A stretch of DNA of 64,000 nucleotides from an uncultured Eggerthella sp. (GCA_900553605.1 USDX01000003.1:1-64000); one strand, 5' to 3'; shown: positions 35,231-43,262, counted from the stretch's first letter. The notes: generated by a model not told the origin, from the letters alone. Numbers and translations are program-made.

Positions 35231-36535
35231 TTAGTCGTGCATCTTTTCCATAGCGCTGTAACCGAACTGCTTCTTGAAGCGAGAGATTACATACAGGGAC
35301 ATGCAGATGCTTACGATTGCAGCAACGAGGAGCAGGACCATCATGATCCAAACTGCGCTACCCTCACCAACGGACTTGGTCATGCTGCCAACGATGAAGG
35401 GCAGGAATACCGATGCGAAGCCCATGAAGGTGTAGTACATACCAACGTTACGACCACGAGGACCGGGGCACATCATCTGACGAAGTGTAACGCCCGTCTG
35501 AAGCATGCCGCCAGCAGCGGAGAAGCCGAGCACTGCAATTGCCACGTACACAACGCCCGCACCAAGGTTGAGAGGCAGAGCGATGATAACCAAAGCCAAC
35601 GCACAAGCAGCCAAGATGGAGTCGATCAGGATAACCTTGATTGGAGTCCAACGAAGCTTGCCCATCATCCATGCCCAGAAGAGAACTGCAACTACGGAGC
35701 CAACCGTGTAGATGGAGGTCAAGCCTGCTGCGGTGGTGGCATCAAGACCAAGGTTAGTGATACCGAACTGCTTGGTGTACTGCTGAGCGCCGTACATGAT
35801 GAACATGATCAAGAAGCCGAAGAACAAGGTGCATGCATTAACCATTGCGTTAGGCTGCTCGAGCATAGCGTCCTTGGCTGTCTGAATTTCTTCCTGGGCC
35901 TTGTTCTTGGCGCCTTCATCATTACTGGATGCCGCGATCTTGCGCTCGTCGTCGTAAATGAACGGGGTGCAGATTGCCATAACAGTGGCGATAACGGACA
36001 TCACGATAGGAATCATGACGTTGATGTGCCAGTTAGCACCGCTGTTCATAGCTACAAACAGAGGATAAACGATACCGGAAATGGAGATAACCAGCTTGAT
36101 GCCGATCGTGGTAGATGCAGAATACTTGGGATTTGCTTCAGCAATTGCAGGGTAAAGCGAACCATCCCAGAAACCAGAAGTGGCAACACCGGAAAGGAAA
36201 CCTGCCACACATGCGACCGTAGCGTTATCGGTAACGAGCATGATCACGAACGAAATGATGTAAAGAACACCACCGCCAACTGCCATGATCTTACGGCCAA
36301 TGCGATCAGAGATTTCGCCTCCGATCCAAACACTAATGAACTTACCAATACCAACCCACATGATTGCCGTTGATACCGCAGCGGCACCTGCCGTTGCGTC
36401 GGTGAAACCCCATTGCGTGTAGAAGTTCACCTGGTTTTGACTGAAGATAATCGCCTGAACGCCGTGTGTTAAATAACACATGTACACTGTCGCGATTGCG
36501 AACAAGTACTTAGTTGCTTGTTTTGCTGCGCTCAT
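35231..36535 (-). CDS. MFS transporter, probable organic-acid carrier
   Basis: The 434-residue protein has 12 predicted membrane helices with a long polar loop between helices 6 and 7 (about residues 190-230). The loop 2-3 signature GGEISDRIGRKIMAVGG and a second copy-like region (WMMGKLRWTPIK) fit the major facilitator superfamily. It resembles the oxalate/formate or monocarboxylate antiporter groups, but the substrate cannot be read from sequence. The ATG at 36533-36535 has a GGAAGGGGAAG site; the frame extends 22 codons further without support. Its position suggests it imports the acid handled by the neighbouring acyl-CoA dehydrogenases, or exports the reduced product. Confidence 0.88.
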   Translation of the reverse strand: MSAAKQATKYLFAIATVYMCYLTHGVQAIIFSQNQVNFYTQWGFTDATAGAAAVSTAIMWVGIGKFISVWIGGEISDRIGRKIMAVGGGVLYIISFVIMLVTDNATVACVAGFLSGVATSGFWDGSLYPAIAEANPKYSASTTIGIKLVISISGIVYPLFVAMNSGANWHINVMIPIVMSVIATVMAICTPFIYDDERKIAASSNDEGAKNKAQEEIQTAKDAMLEQPNAMVNACTLFFGFLIMFIMYGAQQYTKQFGITNLGLDATTAAGLTSIYTVGSVVAVLFWAWMMGKLRWTPIKVILIDSILAACALALVIIALPLNLGAGVVYVAIAVLGFSAAGGMLQTGVTLRQMMCPGPRGRNVGMYYTFMGFASVFLPFIVGSMTKSVGEGSAVWIMMVLLLVAAIVSICMSLYVISRFKKQFGYSAMEKMHD

Positions 36536-36669
36536 AACTTCCCCTTCCTCTCTCTTTCCCTCAATGGAATGCTTGAAACACTCGAGATCCCCTGATGACA
36601 ACGATTGCTCAAGACATATTTATGTTAGACCCGCCGTTTAAAGAGTTCTAATTCATTCAAATAATGCGA

Positions 36670-36702
36670 ATAGAAGCCTAGTATAACTGTTGCTTATAGG
36701 TT
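36670..36702. promoter_or_regulatory. LysR-type boxes upstream of the MFS gene
   Basis: ATAG-N7-GTAT at 36670-36684 differs by one base from the ATAG-N7-CTAT boxes at 41625-41639 and 41802-41816. A second half-box ATAGGT at 36696-36701 belongs to the 11-base element shared with the LysR upstream region. They lie about 135-165 bases before the MFS start. Confidence 0.5.
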
Positions 36703-36852
36703 TGATAATTTGATGCAATGTTTGATAATGCATGTCATTTGTCAGAAGAAACAAACAACTCCTAGCACAGACTCAATGAGCCCCCTAATCTAGCAAGCGC
36801 GCAATAAACCCGCGCAAGCTGAAGAAGGAAAAACGACTACCAATACAAAAAA

Positions 36853-36878
36853 AGCGGCCTACCAAAAGGTAGGCCGCT
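36853..36878 (-). terminator. Intrinsic terminator of the fix operon
   Basis: Perfect 11-base stem AGCGGCCTACC/GGTAGGCCGCT with an AAAA loop, followed by eight T residues on the minus strand; about 40 bases past the fixX stop. Confidence 0.95.
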
Positions 36879-36919
36879 AATGCAATCAATAAATGATTGT
36901 GCGTCTATGCGCAAATATC

Positions 36920-37219
36920 CTAGCCGAAGCGATACTGAACGCCCATGGTAGGCTGAGGGTACTCCCACTTTTCAAGGATGGTTTCACCACAGATCATGCG
37001 GCACGTGCCGCACTCGAGGCAACCAGCGTAGTCAAAAATGGGCTCGTCGCCTTCAGCGGGCATCTTGTAAAGAGCTGCAGGGCAGCACATAACGAGCTTC
37101 TGGAACTCAGGATCGGAAGCCTTAACGCCTTCCTTGATCTTGATATGAGCGTTTTCTTCGTCGACCTCAAACTTGTTGAGGGAAAGCTTCTCGTCGACGT
37201 TAACAGTGATGTCGATCAC
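36920..37219 (-). CDS. fixX: FixX-type ferredoxin of the FixABCX complex
   Basis: The 99-residue ferredoxin-like protein passes electrons in the FixABCX/ETF-quinone reductase complex. A cysteine set CLECGTCRMIC near residues 67-77 can hold one [4Fe-4S] cluster, and the CCPAALYKM segment near 45 is typical of FixX. Its ATG overlaps the fixC stop as ATGA, so the two subunits are made together. It is the last gene of the operon. Confidence 0.95.
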   Translation of the reverse strand: MIDITVNVDEKLSLNKFEVDEENAHIKIKEGVKASDPEFQKLVMCCPAALYKMPAEGDEPIFDYAGCLECGTCRMICGETILEKWEYPQPTMGVQYRFG

Positions 37220-38502
37220 AGTGCCTTCACTCCCTTCATGGCAACCTTAGCGAGCTTGAACAGACCCTGACGCTTAACCGGAGGAAGCGCAAGCTTCATA
37301 ACGTGCTGGCGAGGTTCGCCGTCAACCTTGAAGAGCGGGGTCATGATGTCGCGGATCATCTCAGGATAACCGCGGAACATGCCGGGACAGTTCTCGAGGA
37401 ACTCAGGTGCATCCTCGTACATCTTCATATCGCGCATGATGAAGGAGCTGTCGAGCATGGTCTTGTACTCAGCCAGACCAGCCTTGGAGGTATCACCAGC
37501 ATCGAGAGCCTTGATAACAGCCTTAGCAGCAATAGCGCCAGACTCAACAGCAAGGTCCATACCGCGAACAGTGTAACCGAGGTTCATGCACAGCATAGCT
37601 GCGTCACCAGCAACAACGACGCCGTCGCCAATAATCTCGGGCATCATCTTGATGCCGCCCTCGGGAACAACGTGGCCGGAGTACTCTACGGTCTTGCCGC
37701 CAGCAATAAGAGGCTTGATCTCAGGACGGTTCTTGAAGTTCTCGAGCATCTGGTATACAGGGATGTCCTGCTTAAGAACTTCGCTCATGGTAGCTACAAT
37801 ACCAACAGAAACAGATTCCTGGTTAGCGTAAACGAATGCGCCACCAATGATGCCGTTGGAGCAGTCGCCAGCGAAGAGCCAGGAAGCACCCTCGCCAGGA
37901 TTGCAGAGGAAGCGGCTTTCAACAACGTCGGCAGGAAGTTCAATGGTTTCCTTAGCGCCAACAGCTACCTGATGGATAGCAGGAGCCTTCTTGGAAAGAC
38001 CAGCTTTGGAGGTGAGGAGCGAGTTAACGCCGTCAGCAAGGATTACAACATCAGAAGTAATCTCGTCGCCAAATGCGAGAATGCCCTTTACCTTGCCGTC
38101 TTCAATGATGAGGTCTTCAACTGCGATGCCATAAATAAATTCGGCACCAGCGTTTTCAGCCTGCTCTGCCAGCCACTGATCAAAGGGGCCACGCAATACG
38201 GTGTAAGACTCTTTACCAGCCTCTTCGAGCTCACGGGCTGCATAGTCAATGGTGAAATTGGAGTCAGGCGACATGAGAGAAATGCGCTCATGGGTCACCT
38301 TGCGCTGCAAAGGAGCTTCCTGATAGTTCGGGAAGACCTTGGCAAGCGAATGCGTGTAGATACGGCCACCGGTCATGTTCTTGGCGCCAGCGTACTGACC
38401 ACGCTCAACGACAAGAACCGACTTGCCTGCGGATGCGAGGGTGTAAGCAGCAACAGAACCTGCGCAGCCAGCACCGACGACAATCGCGTCAAAATCGGAC
38501 AT
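37216..38502 (-). CDS. fixC: FixC-type FAD-dependent ETF:quinone oxidoreductase
   Basis: FixC is the membrane-associated flavoprotein that takes electrons from FixAB and reduces quinone, or hands them to FixX. The 428-residue protein starts with the FAD motif VVGAGCAGSVAAYTLASAG, and shows the GGRIYTHSL segment and VAGDAAMLCMNLGYTVRGMDLA near residue 290 (given in parts). The ATG at 38500-38502 has AAAGGAA before it; the frame upstream crosses the fixB terminator and is excluded. Codon use is strongly biased (AAG, GCT, GGT), as in the rest of the module. A terminator separates it from fixB. Confidence 0.95.
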   Translation of the reverse strand: MSDFDAIVVGAGCAGSVAAYTLASAGKSVLVVERGQYAGAKNMTGGRIYTHSLAKVFPNYQEAPLQRKVTHERISLMSPDSNFTIDYAARELEEAGKESYTVLRGPFDQWLAEQAENAGAEFIYGIAVEDLIIEDGKVKGILAFGDEITSDVVILADGVNSLLTSKAGLSKKAPAIHQVAVGAKETIELPADVVESRFLCNPGEGASWLFAGDCSNGIIGGAFVYANQESVSVGIVATMSEVLKQDIPVYQMLENFKNRPEIKPLIAGGKTVEYSGHVVPEGGIKMMPEIIGDGVVVAGDAAMLCMNLGYTVRGMDLAVESGAIAAKAVIKALDAGDTSKAGLAEYKTMLDSSFIMRDMKMYEDAPEFLENCPGMFRGYPEMIRDIMTPLFKVDGEPRQHVMKLALPPVKRQGLFKLAKVAMKGVKAL

Positions 38503-38525
38503 GCTGTTCCTTTCAGAGTGTGAAC

Positions 38526-38556
38526 AAAAAAACAGGGCGCAGAAAACTGCGCCCTG
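38526..38556 (-). terminator. Intrinsic terminator inside the fix operon
   Basis: A perfect 10-base stem CAGGGCGCAG/CTGCGCCCTG with an AAAA loop is followed by seven T residues on the minus strand. It lies between fixB and fixC, with fixC starting only 24 bases further on, so it should set the ratio of FixAB to FixCX by partial read-through. Confidence 0.93.
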
Positions 38557-38569
38557 CAATAATACGCTT

Positions 38570-39454
38570 TTACAGCGCTTCGATCAAGGCAGGAAGAACC
38601 TTGTAGATATCGCCAACGATACCGTAGTCGCACTGCTTGAAGATAGGTGCGTTCTGGTCCTTGTTAACTGCGATGATGGTGTCAGCGCCCTGAACGCCTA
38701 CCATGTGCTGCATCTGGCCGGAAATGCCGAGAGCAATGTAAGCCTTGGGAGCAAGCTGAAGACCGGAAACGCCGATGTAGAGGTTGCGGGGCAGCCAATC
38801 AACGTTCTCAGCCAGAGGACGAGAGCAACCAAGCTCAGCGCCAACCTTTGCGCAGAGGTCGCGAGCCATCTGGAGGTCAGCTTCCTCAGCGAAGCCACGA
38901 CCAGCGCCAACAACAACGTCGCACTTGGTGAGGTCTGCGCCCTCGCGGGGAACAGCCTTGGTGCCGCGAAGAACGAGAGCCTTCTCAGGAGCAACATAAG
39001 CGATGGTCTCGACGTCGTCGGAACCAGTTGCCTCAGCCTCAGCGAAAGCGGTGGCTGCTACGGTATAAACCTTAGCGCCAGATGCCTTCTGCTTGTTAGC
39101 AGCGAGACCACCGAAGTACATGTTGGTTACAGCGTCGCCGTCGAATGCGGTAACGTCAGATACAACAGCGGTACCGAGCTTAGCAGCAAGAAGACCAGCA
39201 AGGATCTTGTTGCGGGGAGTAGGCTCAACGAGCACTACGTCGGGCTGAGCGGCTTCATATGCAGCCTGAACGCCAGCAGCAGCGTTCTCAACGGGCTGGC
39301 CTTCGGGAAGCTCTACGTCGTATGCCTTGTCAGCAACGCCCGTGAGAGGAGCACCCTTAACAACTGCGAGTACTACTTCGTCAGCAATGGTACGAGCACC
39401 AGCGCAGAGAGAGCGCTGAGCATCGGTAGATTCTGCAAGAACAAATGCTTTCAT
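38570..39454 (-). CDS. fixB: Electron transfer flavoprotein alpha subunit (FixB)
   Basis: FixB is the FAD-bearing alpha subunit of the ETF-like pair. The 294-residue protein has the N-terminal ETF domain and the C-terminal FAD-binding segment LYIGVSGLQLAPKAYIALGISGQMQHMVG (read in parts near residues 225-255), typical of ETF-alpha. GAGRGFAEEADL near 190 is also family-typical. It starts 20 bases after the fixA stop. Fix-type grouping rests on the adjoining fixC and fixX. Confidence 0.95.
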   Translation of the reverse strand: MKAFVLAESTDAQRSLCAGARTIADEVVLAVVKGAPLTGVADKAYDVELPEGQPVENAAAGVQAAYEAAQPDVVLVEPTPRNKILAGLLAAKLGTAVVSDVTAFDGDAVTNMYFGGLAANKQKASGAKVYTVAATAFAEAEATGSDDVETIAYVAPEKALVLRGTKAVPREGADLTKCDVVVGAGRGFAEEADLQMARDLCAKVGAELGCSRPLAENVDWLPRNLYIGVSGLQLAPKAYIALGISGQMQHMVGVQGADTIIAVNKDQNAPIFKQCDYGIVGDIYKVLPALIEAL

Positions 39455-39474
39455 GTTTTAGAACCGCCTTATCT

Positions 39475-40227
39475 CTACTTGAGTGCCTCAGCAACAGCCG
39501 CCGCAAATGCGTCGATGTCGCCTTCTTCGAAGATCTGCTGCTTACGGGGAGCGAGCTCGGGAGCCTTGATCTCCTCGATCTCGATCTTAGCGTCTACGCC
39601 ACCAGCAAGCTCGTCAACGGTGGAAGGCTTCTTGCCAGCTGCGAGGATCTCACGCATGCCAGGGATGCGAGGCTCGCCGATGGAGGGAGATACAGCGATA
39701 ACTGCGGGGAGGGGAACCTCGATCTCCTCTACTTCCTCTTCGAGCGTGCGCTCAACAACAACCTTGTCGCCTTCAGCAGCGATGGAGGTAACCTCATTGA
39801 TGGTGGGTACGCCGAGAGCAGCTGCGAGCTGAACGTTTACCTGACCAGCATAGAAGTCAGCGGAACCGTCGCCAGTGAGGATCAGGTCGTAATCGGAAAC
39901 CTTGTCCTCAACGATGCCCTTCAGAACCTGAGCGGTTGCGAAGGAGTCAGCGGTTGCCAAAGCGTCATCGGTAACCATGATGAGCTCGTCAACGCCGCGA
40001 GAAAGGATATCCTTCTTCAGCTTAGCGTCGGTAGCCTTGGAGGTTGCAGCGCTGATAACAGTAACGGTACCGTCGTTAGCAGCAGCGAGCTGAGCTGCAG
40101 CTTCGATAGCGTTCTTGTCGTAAGAGCTGATGACCTGATGAGCCTTAGAGTAGTCAAGCGTACGATCGCCAGCGACGAAGATGTCCTGGTCGTCAGCTAC
40201 TACTTTAACTGCGACAACAATTTTCAT
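39475..40227 (-). CDS. fixA: Electron transfer flavoprotein beta subunit (FixA)
   Basis: FixA is the beta subunit of the ETF-like pair; in bifurcating members it carries the flavin that takes a hydride from NADH. The 250-residue protein shows the ETF-beta segments MKIVVAVKVVADDQD and the nucleotide-binding region DLILTGDGSADFYAGQV, followed by QLAAALGVPTINEV. AGGAGCAAG precedes the ATG. It is 70 bases downstream of the first acyl-CoA dehydrogenase, in the same operon. Confidence 0.95.
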   Translation of the reverse strand: MKIVVAVKVVADDQDIFVAGDRTLDYSKAHQVISSYDKNAIEAAAQLAAANDGTVTVISAATSKATDAKLKKDILSRGVDELIMVTDDALATADSFATAQVLKGIVEDKVSDYDLILTGDGSADFYAGQVNVQLAAALGVPTINEVTSIAAEGDKVVVERTLEEEVEEIEVPLPAVIAVSPSIGEPRIPGMREILAAGKKPSTVDELAGGVDAKIEIEEIKAPELAPRKQQIFEEGDIDAFAAAVAEALK

Positions 40228-40297
40228 AACTTTCTTGCTCCTATTCTCCTTGTATTACCTATACAAATGGGAGTTACGTGCAGCAGTGCGCGTAGGG

Positions 40298-41449
40298 TTA
40301 CTTATACAGTTTAGGAATTGCACGACCGGCGATGTAGTCCATAACCTCGCACGTACCGCCAGCAAGCATATTACCACGAAGGTCACGCCAAATGCGACCA
40401 ACACGAACTTCCTCAGTATAACCGAGGCCGCCGTATACCTCAATTGCGTTATCGGCAATCTGAAGATGAGCGCGGGTGCCCCAAGACTTCAGCATAGCGA
40501 TGTCAGCGTTGATGGACTGACCCTGATCGAGCTTCCAGAGGCAGTAGTACAGCCAATGACGGGTCTGCTGAAGCATGATTTCATTCTGCTCGATGAGGCC
40601 CTGAACGCGGGGGTTGGTGATGATCGGCTTACCGAAAGCGATGCGCTCCTTAGCGTAAGCAATAGCATCGTTCTGAGCAGCCTGAGCAAGGCCAAGACCC
40701 TGAGCAACAACGAGGCAGCGCTCGAACTCGAAGTTCTTCATAAGCAGCAGCCAACCAGCACCAGCTTCGCCAATGCGCTGGGACTCTTCAACAACAACGT
40801 TGTCGAAGAATACGTCAACGAAGGGAACGGTGTGCTGACCAAGCTTGGTCAGATGAGCGGTGGAAACACCCTCGGTCTCGCGCTTAACAAGCCAGAGAGA
40901 CATCTTGTTGTTCTCGCGAGCGGGCTCCTCGTCCTTGCAGATAACGATGTAGTAAGGAACGTCAGCACCATTGGTAACCCAAGTCTTCTGACCGTTCAGA
41001 ACATAGGTACCATCGGCCTGCTTCTTGGAGGTCATGGTCATGCCCATGTTGTCGGAACCAGCAGCGGGCTCGGAGAGGCAGAGAGCAGCAACGGACTGGC
41101 CGGACTTCTCGTACTCTTCCATGATAACTGCGGACTGCTCAGGGGTGCCGAACTCAGCGAGGTCAGCGCAAGCGAGCATACCAGTCATGAACGGGGTCAT
41201 GGCACCGGTGAACTCATAGAGCTTCTCAGTCATGAGGCCCAGGGTTACGTGGTCCGTAGGAATGCCACCAACCTCTTCGGGAAGGCCCATGAAGGGGAAG
41301 CCTGCGTCGCGATATGCGTCCTGGGCCTCGGCGCTAACCTGATGGTTTTCATACATCTGACGTACGGACTCATCGTCGAAGTAGCGGTCTGCATACTCCT
41401 TGAGGGACTCAACAAGAAGTTCCTGCTCGTCGGTGAGAGCAAAATCCAT
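40298..41449 (-). CDS. Acyl-CoA dehydrogenase, base-position variant (Acd1)
   Basis: The 383-residue flavoprotein has the standard three-domain acyl-CoA dehydrogenase layout: LSEPAAGSDNMGM near 126, the FAD segments near 268-275 (RIAFGKPI), and the C-terminal YGGLGYTEEVRVGRIWRD segment near 339. At the position of the usual catalytic glutamate (IYEGT in short/medium-chain enzymes) it has LAGGT, so G364 replaces it. E243 in FEFERCLV aligns by eye with the alternative base of isovaleryl- and long-chain enzymes. AAGGAGAAG precedes the ATG at 41447-41449. It leads the fixABCX operon and is probably its main electron partner; in the enoyl-CoA reducing direction this would be the terminal reductase. 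Substrate unknown. Confidence 0.92.
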   Translation of the reverse strand: MDFALTDEQELLVESLKEYADRYFDDESVRQMYENHQVSAEAQDAYRDAGFPFMGLPEEVGGIPTDHVTLGLMTEKLYEFTGAMTPFMTGMLACADLAEFGTPEQSAVIMEEYEKSGQSVAALCLSEPAAGSDNMGMTMTSKKQADGTYVLNGQKTWVTNGADVPYYIVICKDEEPARENNKMSLWLVKRETEGVSTAHLTKLGQHTVPFVDVFFDNVVVEESQRIGEAGAGWLLLMKNFEFERCLVVAQGLGLAQAAQNDAIAYAKERIAFGKPIITNPRVQGLIEQNEIMLQQTRHWLYYCLWKLDQGQSINADIAMLKSWGTRAHLQIADNAIEVYGGLGYTEEVRVGRIWRDLRGNMLAGGTCEVMDYIAGRAIPKLYK

Positions 41450-41544
41450 AATCTTCTCCTTCTCCTCGCCCACCCTATCCAAGGGCGAACGAACTAGTTC
41501 TGACATGACTACATGCCAGAAAACGGACTTTCTGCTGTAGTTGA

Positions 41545-41573
41545 GTTTAATCGCAAGAACTGAGCTGTCCAAT
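41545..41573 (-). promoter_or_regulatory. Promoter of acd1-fixABCX
   Basis: On the minus strand TTGGAC and TAAACT are spaced by 17 bases, about 100 bases before the acd1 start. The -35 box belongs to the element CTATTGGACA that recurs, in the other direction, at 41845-41854 upstream of acd2. Confidence 0.65.
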
Positions 41574-41624
41574 AGAAAAAAGACGGATGGGAGAAAAAAT
41601 TACCGATTCATCCAGTGTATTTCC

Positions 41625-41639
41625 ATAGGTCAGATCTAT
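41625..41639. promoter_or_regulatory. LysR-type box 1 in the divergent region
   Basis: Inverted repeat ATAG-GTCAGAT-CTAT, the T-N11-A layout of LysR-family sites. It lies about 50 bases upstream of the -35 box of the acd1 promoter, the usual place for activation. Confidence 0.55.
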
Positions 41640-41741
41640 TGATTTTTAACCCAGATGACATTTCCTTAAATGTACAGGAACGCAACCAGGGAAACTCAGC
41701 CAAAACTAGTGATTCGTACCGTCATAAATGACTACTAATTT

Positions 41742-41755
41742 ATGTATAAATACAT
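41742..41755. repeat. AT-rich palindrome in the divergent region
   Basis: Perfect palindrome ATGTAT-AA-ATACAT between the two LysR-type boxes. It may be part of a regulator-binding region or just AT-rich promoter DNA. Confidence 0.4.
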
Positions 41756-41801
41756 CTTGCGAGATGAATCCTTATCGAGCGGAAATACTTAAAATTGAAC
41801 G

Positions 41802-41816
41802 ATAGAGCAAGCCTAT
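41802..41816. promoter_or_regulatory. LysR-type box 2 in the divergent region
   Basis: Inverted repeat ATAG-AGCAAGC-CTAT, with the same arms and spacing as the box at 41625-41639. It lies about 57 bases upstream of the likely -10 box of acd2 (TAAACT at 41873-41878). Confidence 0.55.
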
Positions 41817-41844
41817 AGAAAGAAGTTTTTAGATTGTGCATATC

Positions 41845-41878
41845 CTATTGGACACCTCTTAACGCGAGAATGCTAAAC
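41845..41878 (+). promoter_or_regulatory. Likely promoter of acd2
   Basis: CTATTGGACA at 41845-41854 repeats the acd1 promoter element, and an extended -10 of the form TGCTAAACT ends at 41878. The TTGGAC to TAAACT gap is 20 bases, too long for a normal -35/-10 pair, so an activator or the extended -10 probably carries the start. Confidence 0.5.
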
Positions 41879-41923
41879 TGCTTGTAGCGGAATATCCGGA
41901 ATCTGCCGCATAAGGGTTAATCA

Positions 41924-41939
41924 GGAACCGTAAGGTTCC
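41924..41939 (+). other. Leader hairpin before acd2
   Basis: GGAACC-GTAA-GGTTCC forms a perfect stem with a GNRA-type loop in the acd2 leader, 15 bases before the AGGAGGG ribosome site. A role in mRNA stability of this highly expressed gene is inferred. Confidence 0.5.
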
Positions 41940-41964
41940 ATTCACAAACCGATTAGGAGGGTTT

Positions 41965-43188
41965 ATGAATCCGAATGCAACCATCACCGACGAGCAGTTT
42001 AAGGCGTACCTCAAGAAGGTTCGCGACATGGTCGAAGGTCCTTACACCGAATGGCAGAAGGAGATCGAGGTAACCAACACGTTCCCCGAGAAGTTCTACC
42101 AGTCCAACATCGACAACGACATCTATCGTTACTCTCTCCCTGTAGAGTACGGTGGATGGGGCCTCTCCGAGAAGGAAATCCTGCAGGTTCAGGAAGAGTT
42201 CTCCCGTGGTCCTTCGGGCATGCGTATGCACATGCACTATGCATCTGACCTGAACTGGCGCATCCTCAACGATTTCGGCCAGCCCGAGATCAAAGAGAAG
42301 TATATGCCTCTCTTCCAGGACAAGACCATCTTCACCAACTTCGCTCTGACCGAGAAGTCTGGCGGCACCGGTGCTGACCTGCACTCCACCGCTGTATGGG
42401 ACGAAGAAAAGGGTAAGTGGATCCTCAACGGCGAGAAGTGGCTCATTTCTCACACCGACTGCTCTCAGTTCTCTTACGTAATCTGCGTAACCGATCCTGA
42501 CAAGAAGGGTGACGATCGTCTGTCCGCCTTCTTCGTTCCTATGGATCGTCCTGGCTTCGAAATCGTTCCTATGCCTCACATGATGGGCTGCCGTGGCTCC
42601 GGTCACACCGGCCTGAAGTTCACCAACGTTGAGCTCGAGCCCGAATTGATGCTCGGCAAGCGTGGCGAGGGCATGAAGGTTGCTATGCACTCTCTCGCGG
42701 TTTCCCGCGTACACATCGCAACTTCTAACCTCGGTATTTCTCAGCGCATGTTCGAGATGTCCATCGCTCGTGCACGCGACCGCGTTACCTTCGGTAAGCC
42801 GATCATCAAGCGTCAGGCTATCCGCGTAAAGCTCGCTAACATGCAGATGATGATCCATGCTCTTCGCTGCACCATCATCGACTTCTGCGATGACTTCGAT
42901 CTGGACAACAACGGCGAGTACGTATCCGAGAAGGCTGCAATCTGCAAGCTGTTCTCCATCGACACCGTTCGTCTCGTTTCCGACGAGATGCTCGAGATCT
43001 TCGGTGGCGACGGTTACTTCGAGGATTCTCCTTATGGTCCTACCGAACTCCTTTATCGCGACTGCCGCGCTATGTGGCTTGAGGAAGGCGCTCCTACCGT
43101 ACAGCGCATCACCATCGCTAAGGGCATCGAGGATCATGACGGTACTCTCGAGTACCAGACCTGGATCGCTGGCTCTAAGCTCGACTAG
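41965..43188 (+). CDS. Acyl-CoA dehydrogenase with canonical catalytic glutamate (Acd2)
   Basis: The 407-residue protein is a second, more distant acyl-CoA dehydrogenase. Seen are LTEKSGGTGADLHST near 128, the RVTFGKPIIKRQAIR segment near 273, IFGGDGYFED near 345 and WLEEGAPTVQR near 361, where E364 takes the place of the usual catalytic glutamate; at the alternative site it has S. AGGAGGG precedes the ATG, and codons are strongly biased (AAG, CTC, CGT, GGT). It is divergent from acd1 with shared promoter elements and followed by a terminator. It may act on the same substrate series, with Acd1 and Acd2 as two steps or two chain types. Confidence 0.92.
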   Translation: MNPNATITDEQFKAYLKKVRDMVEGPYTEWQKEIEVTNTFPEKFYQSNIDNDIYRYSLPVEYGGWGLSEKEILQVQEEFSRGPSGMRMHMHYASDLNWRILNDFGQPEIKEKYMPLFQDKTIFTNFALTEKSGGTGADLHSTAVWDEEKGKWILNGEKWLISHTDCSQFSYVICVTDPDKKGDDRLSAFFVPMDRPGFEIVPMPHMMGCRGSGHTGLKFTNVELEPELMLGKRGEGMKVAMHSLAVSRVHIATSNLGISQRMFEMSIARARDRVTFGKPIIKRQAIRVKLANMQMMIHALRCTIIDFCDDFDLDNNGEYVSEKAAICKLFSIDTVRLVSDEMLEIFGGDGYFEDSPYGPTELLYRDCRAMWLEEGAPTVQRITIAKGIEDHDGTLEYQTWIAGSKLD

Positions 43189-43231
43189 TTCTGACTCTTT
43201 CAACCAAGAGTTATCTTGGCTAGATTCCGGG

Positions 43232-43262
43232 AAAAGGGGAAGCTTTTGCTTCCCCTTTTTTT
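43232..43262 (+). terminator. Intrinsic terminator after acd2
   Basis: A perfect stem of AAAAGGGGAAGC and GCTTCCCCTTTT with a TTTT loop, ending in a run of T residues, 44 bases past the acd2 stop. Confidence 0.95.

Noticed and set aside
35204..36373. A 389-residue plus-strand frame opposite the MFS gene
   Set aside because: Rich in H, N and C in a pattern typical of an antisense frame of a membrane protein; no ribosome site.
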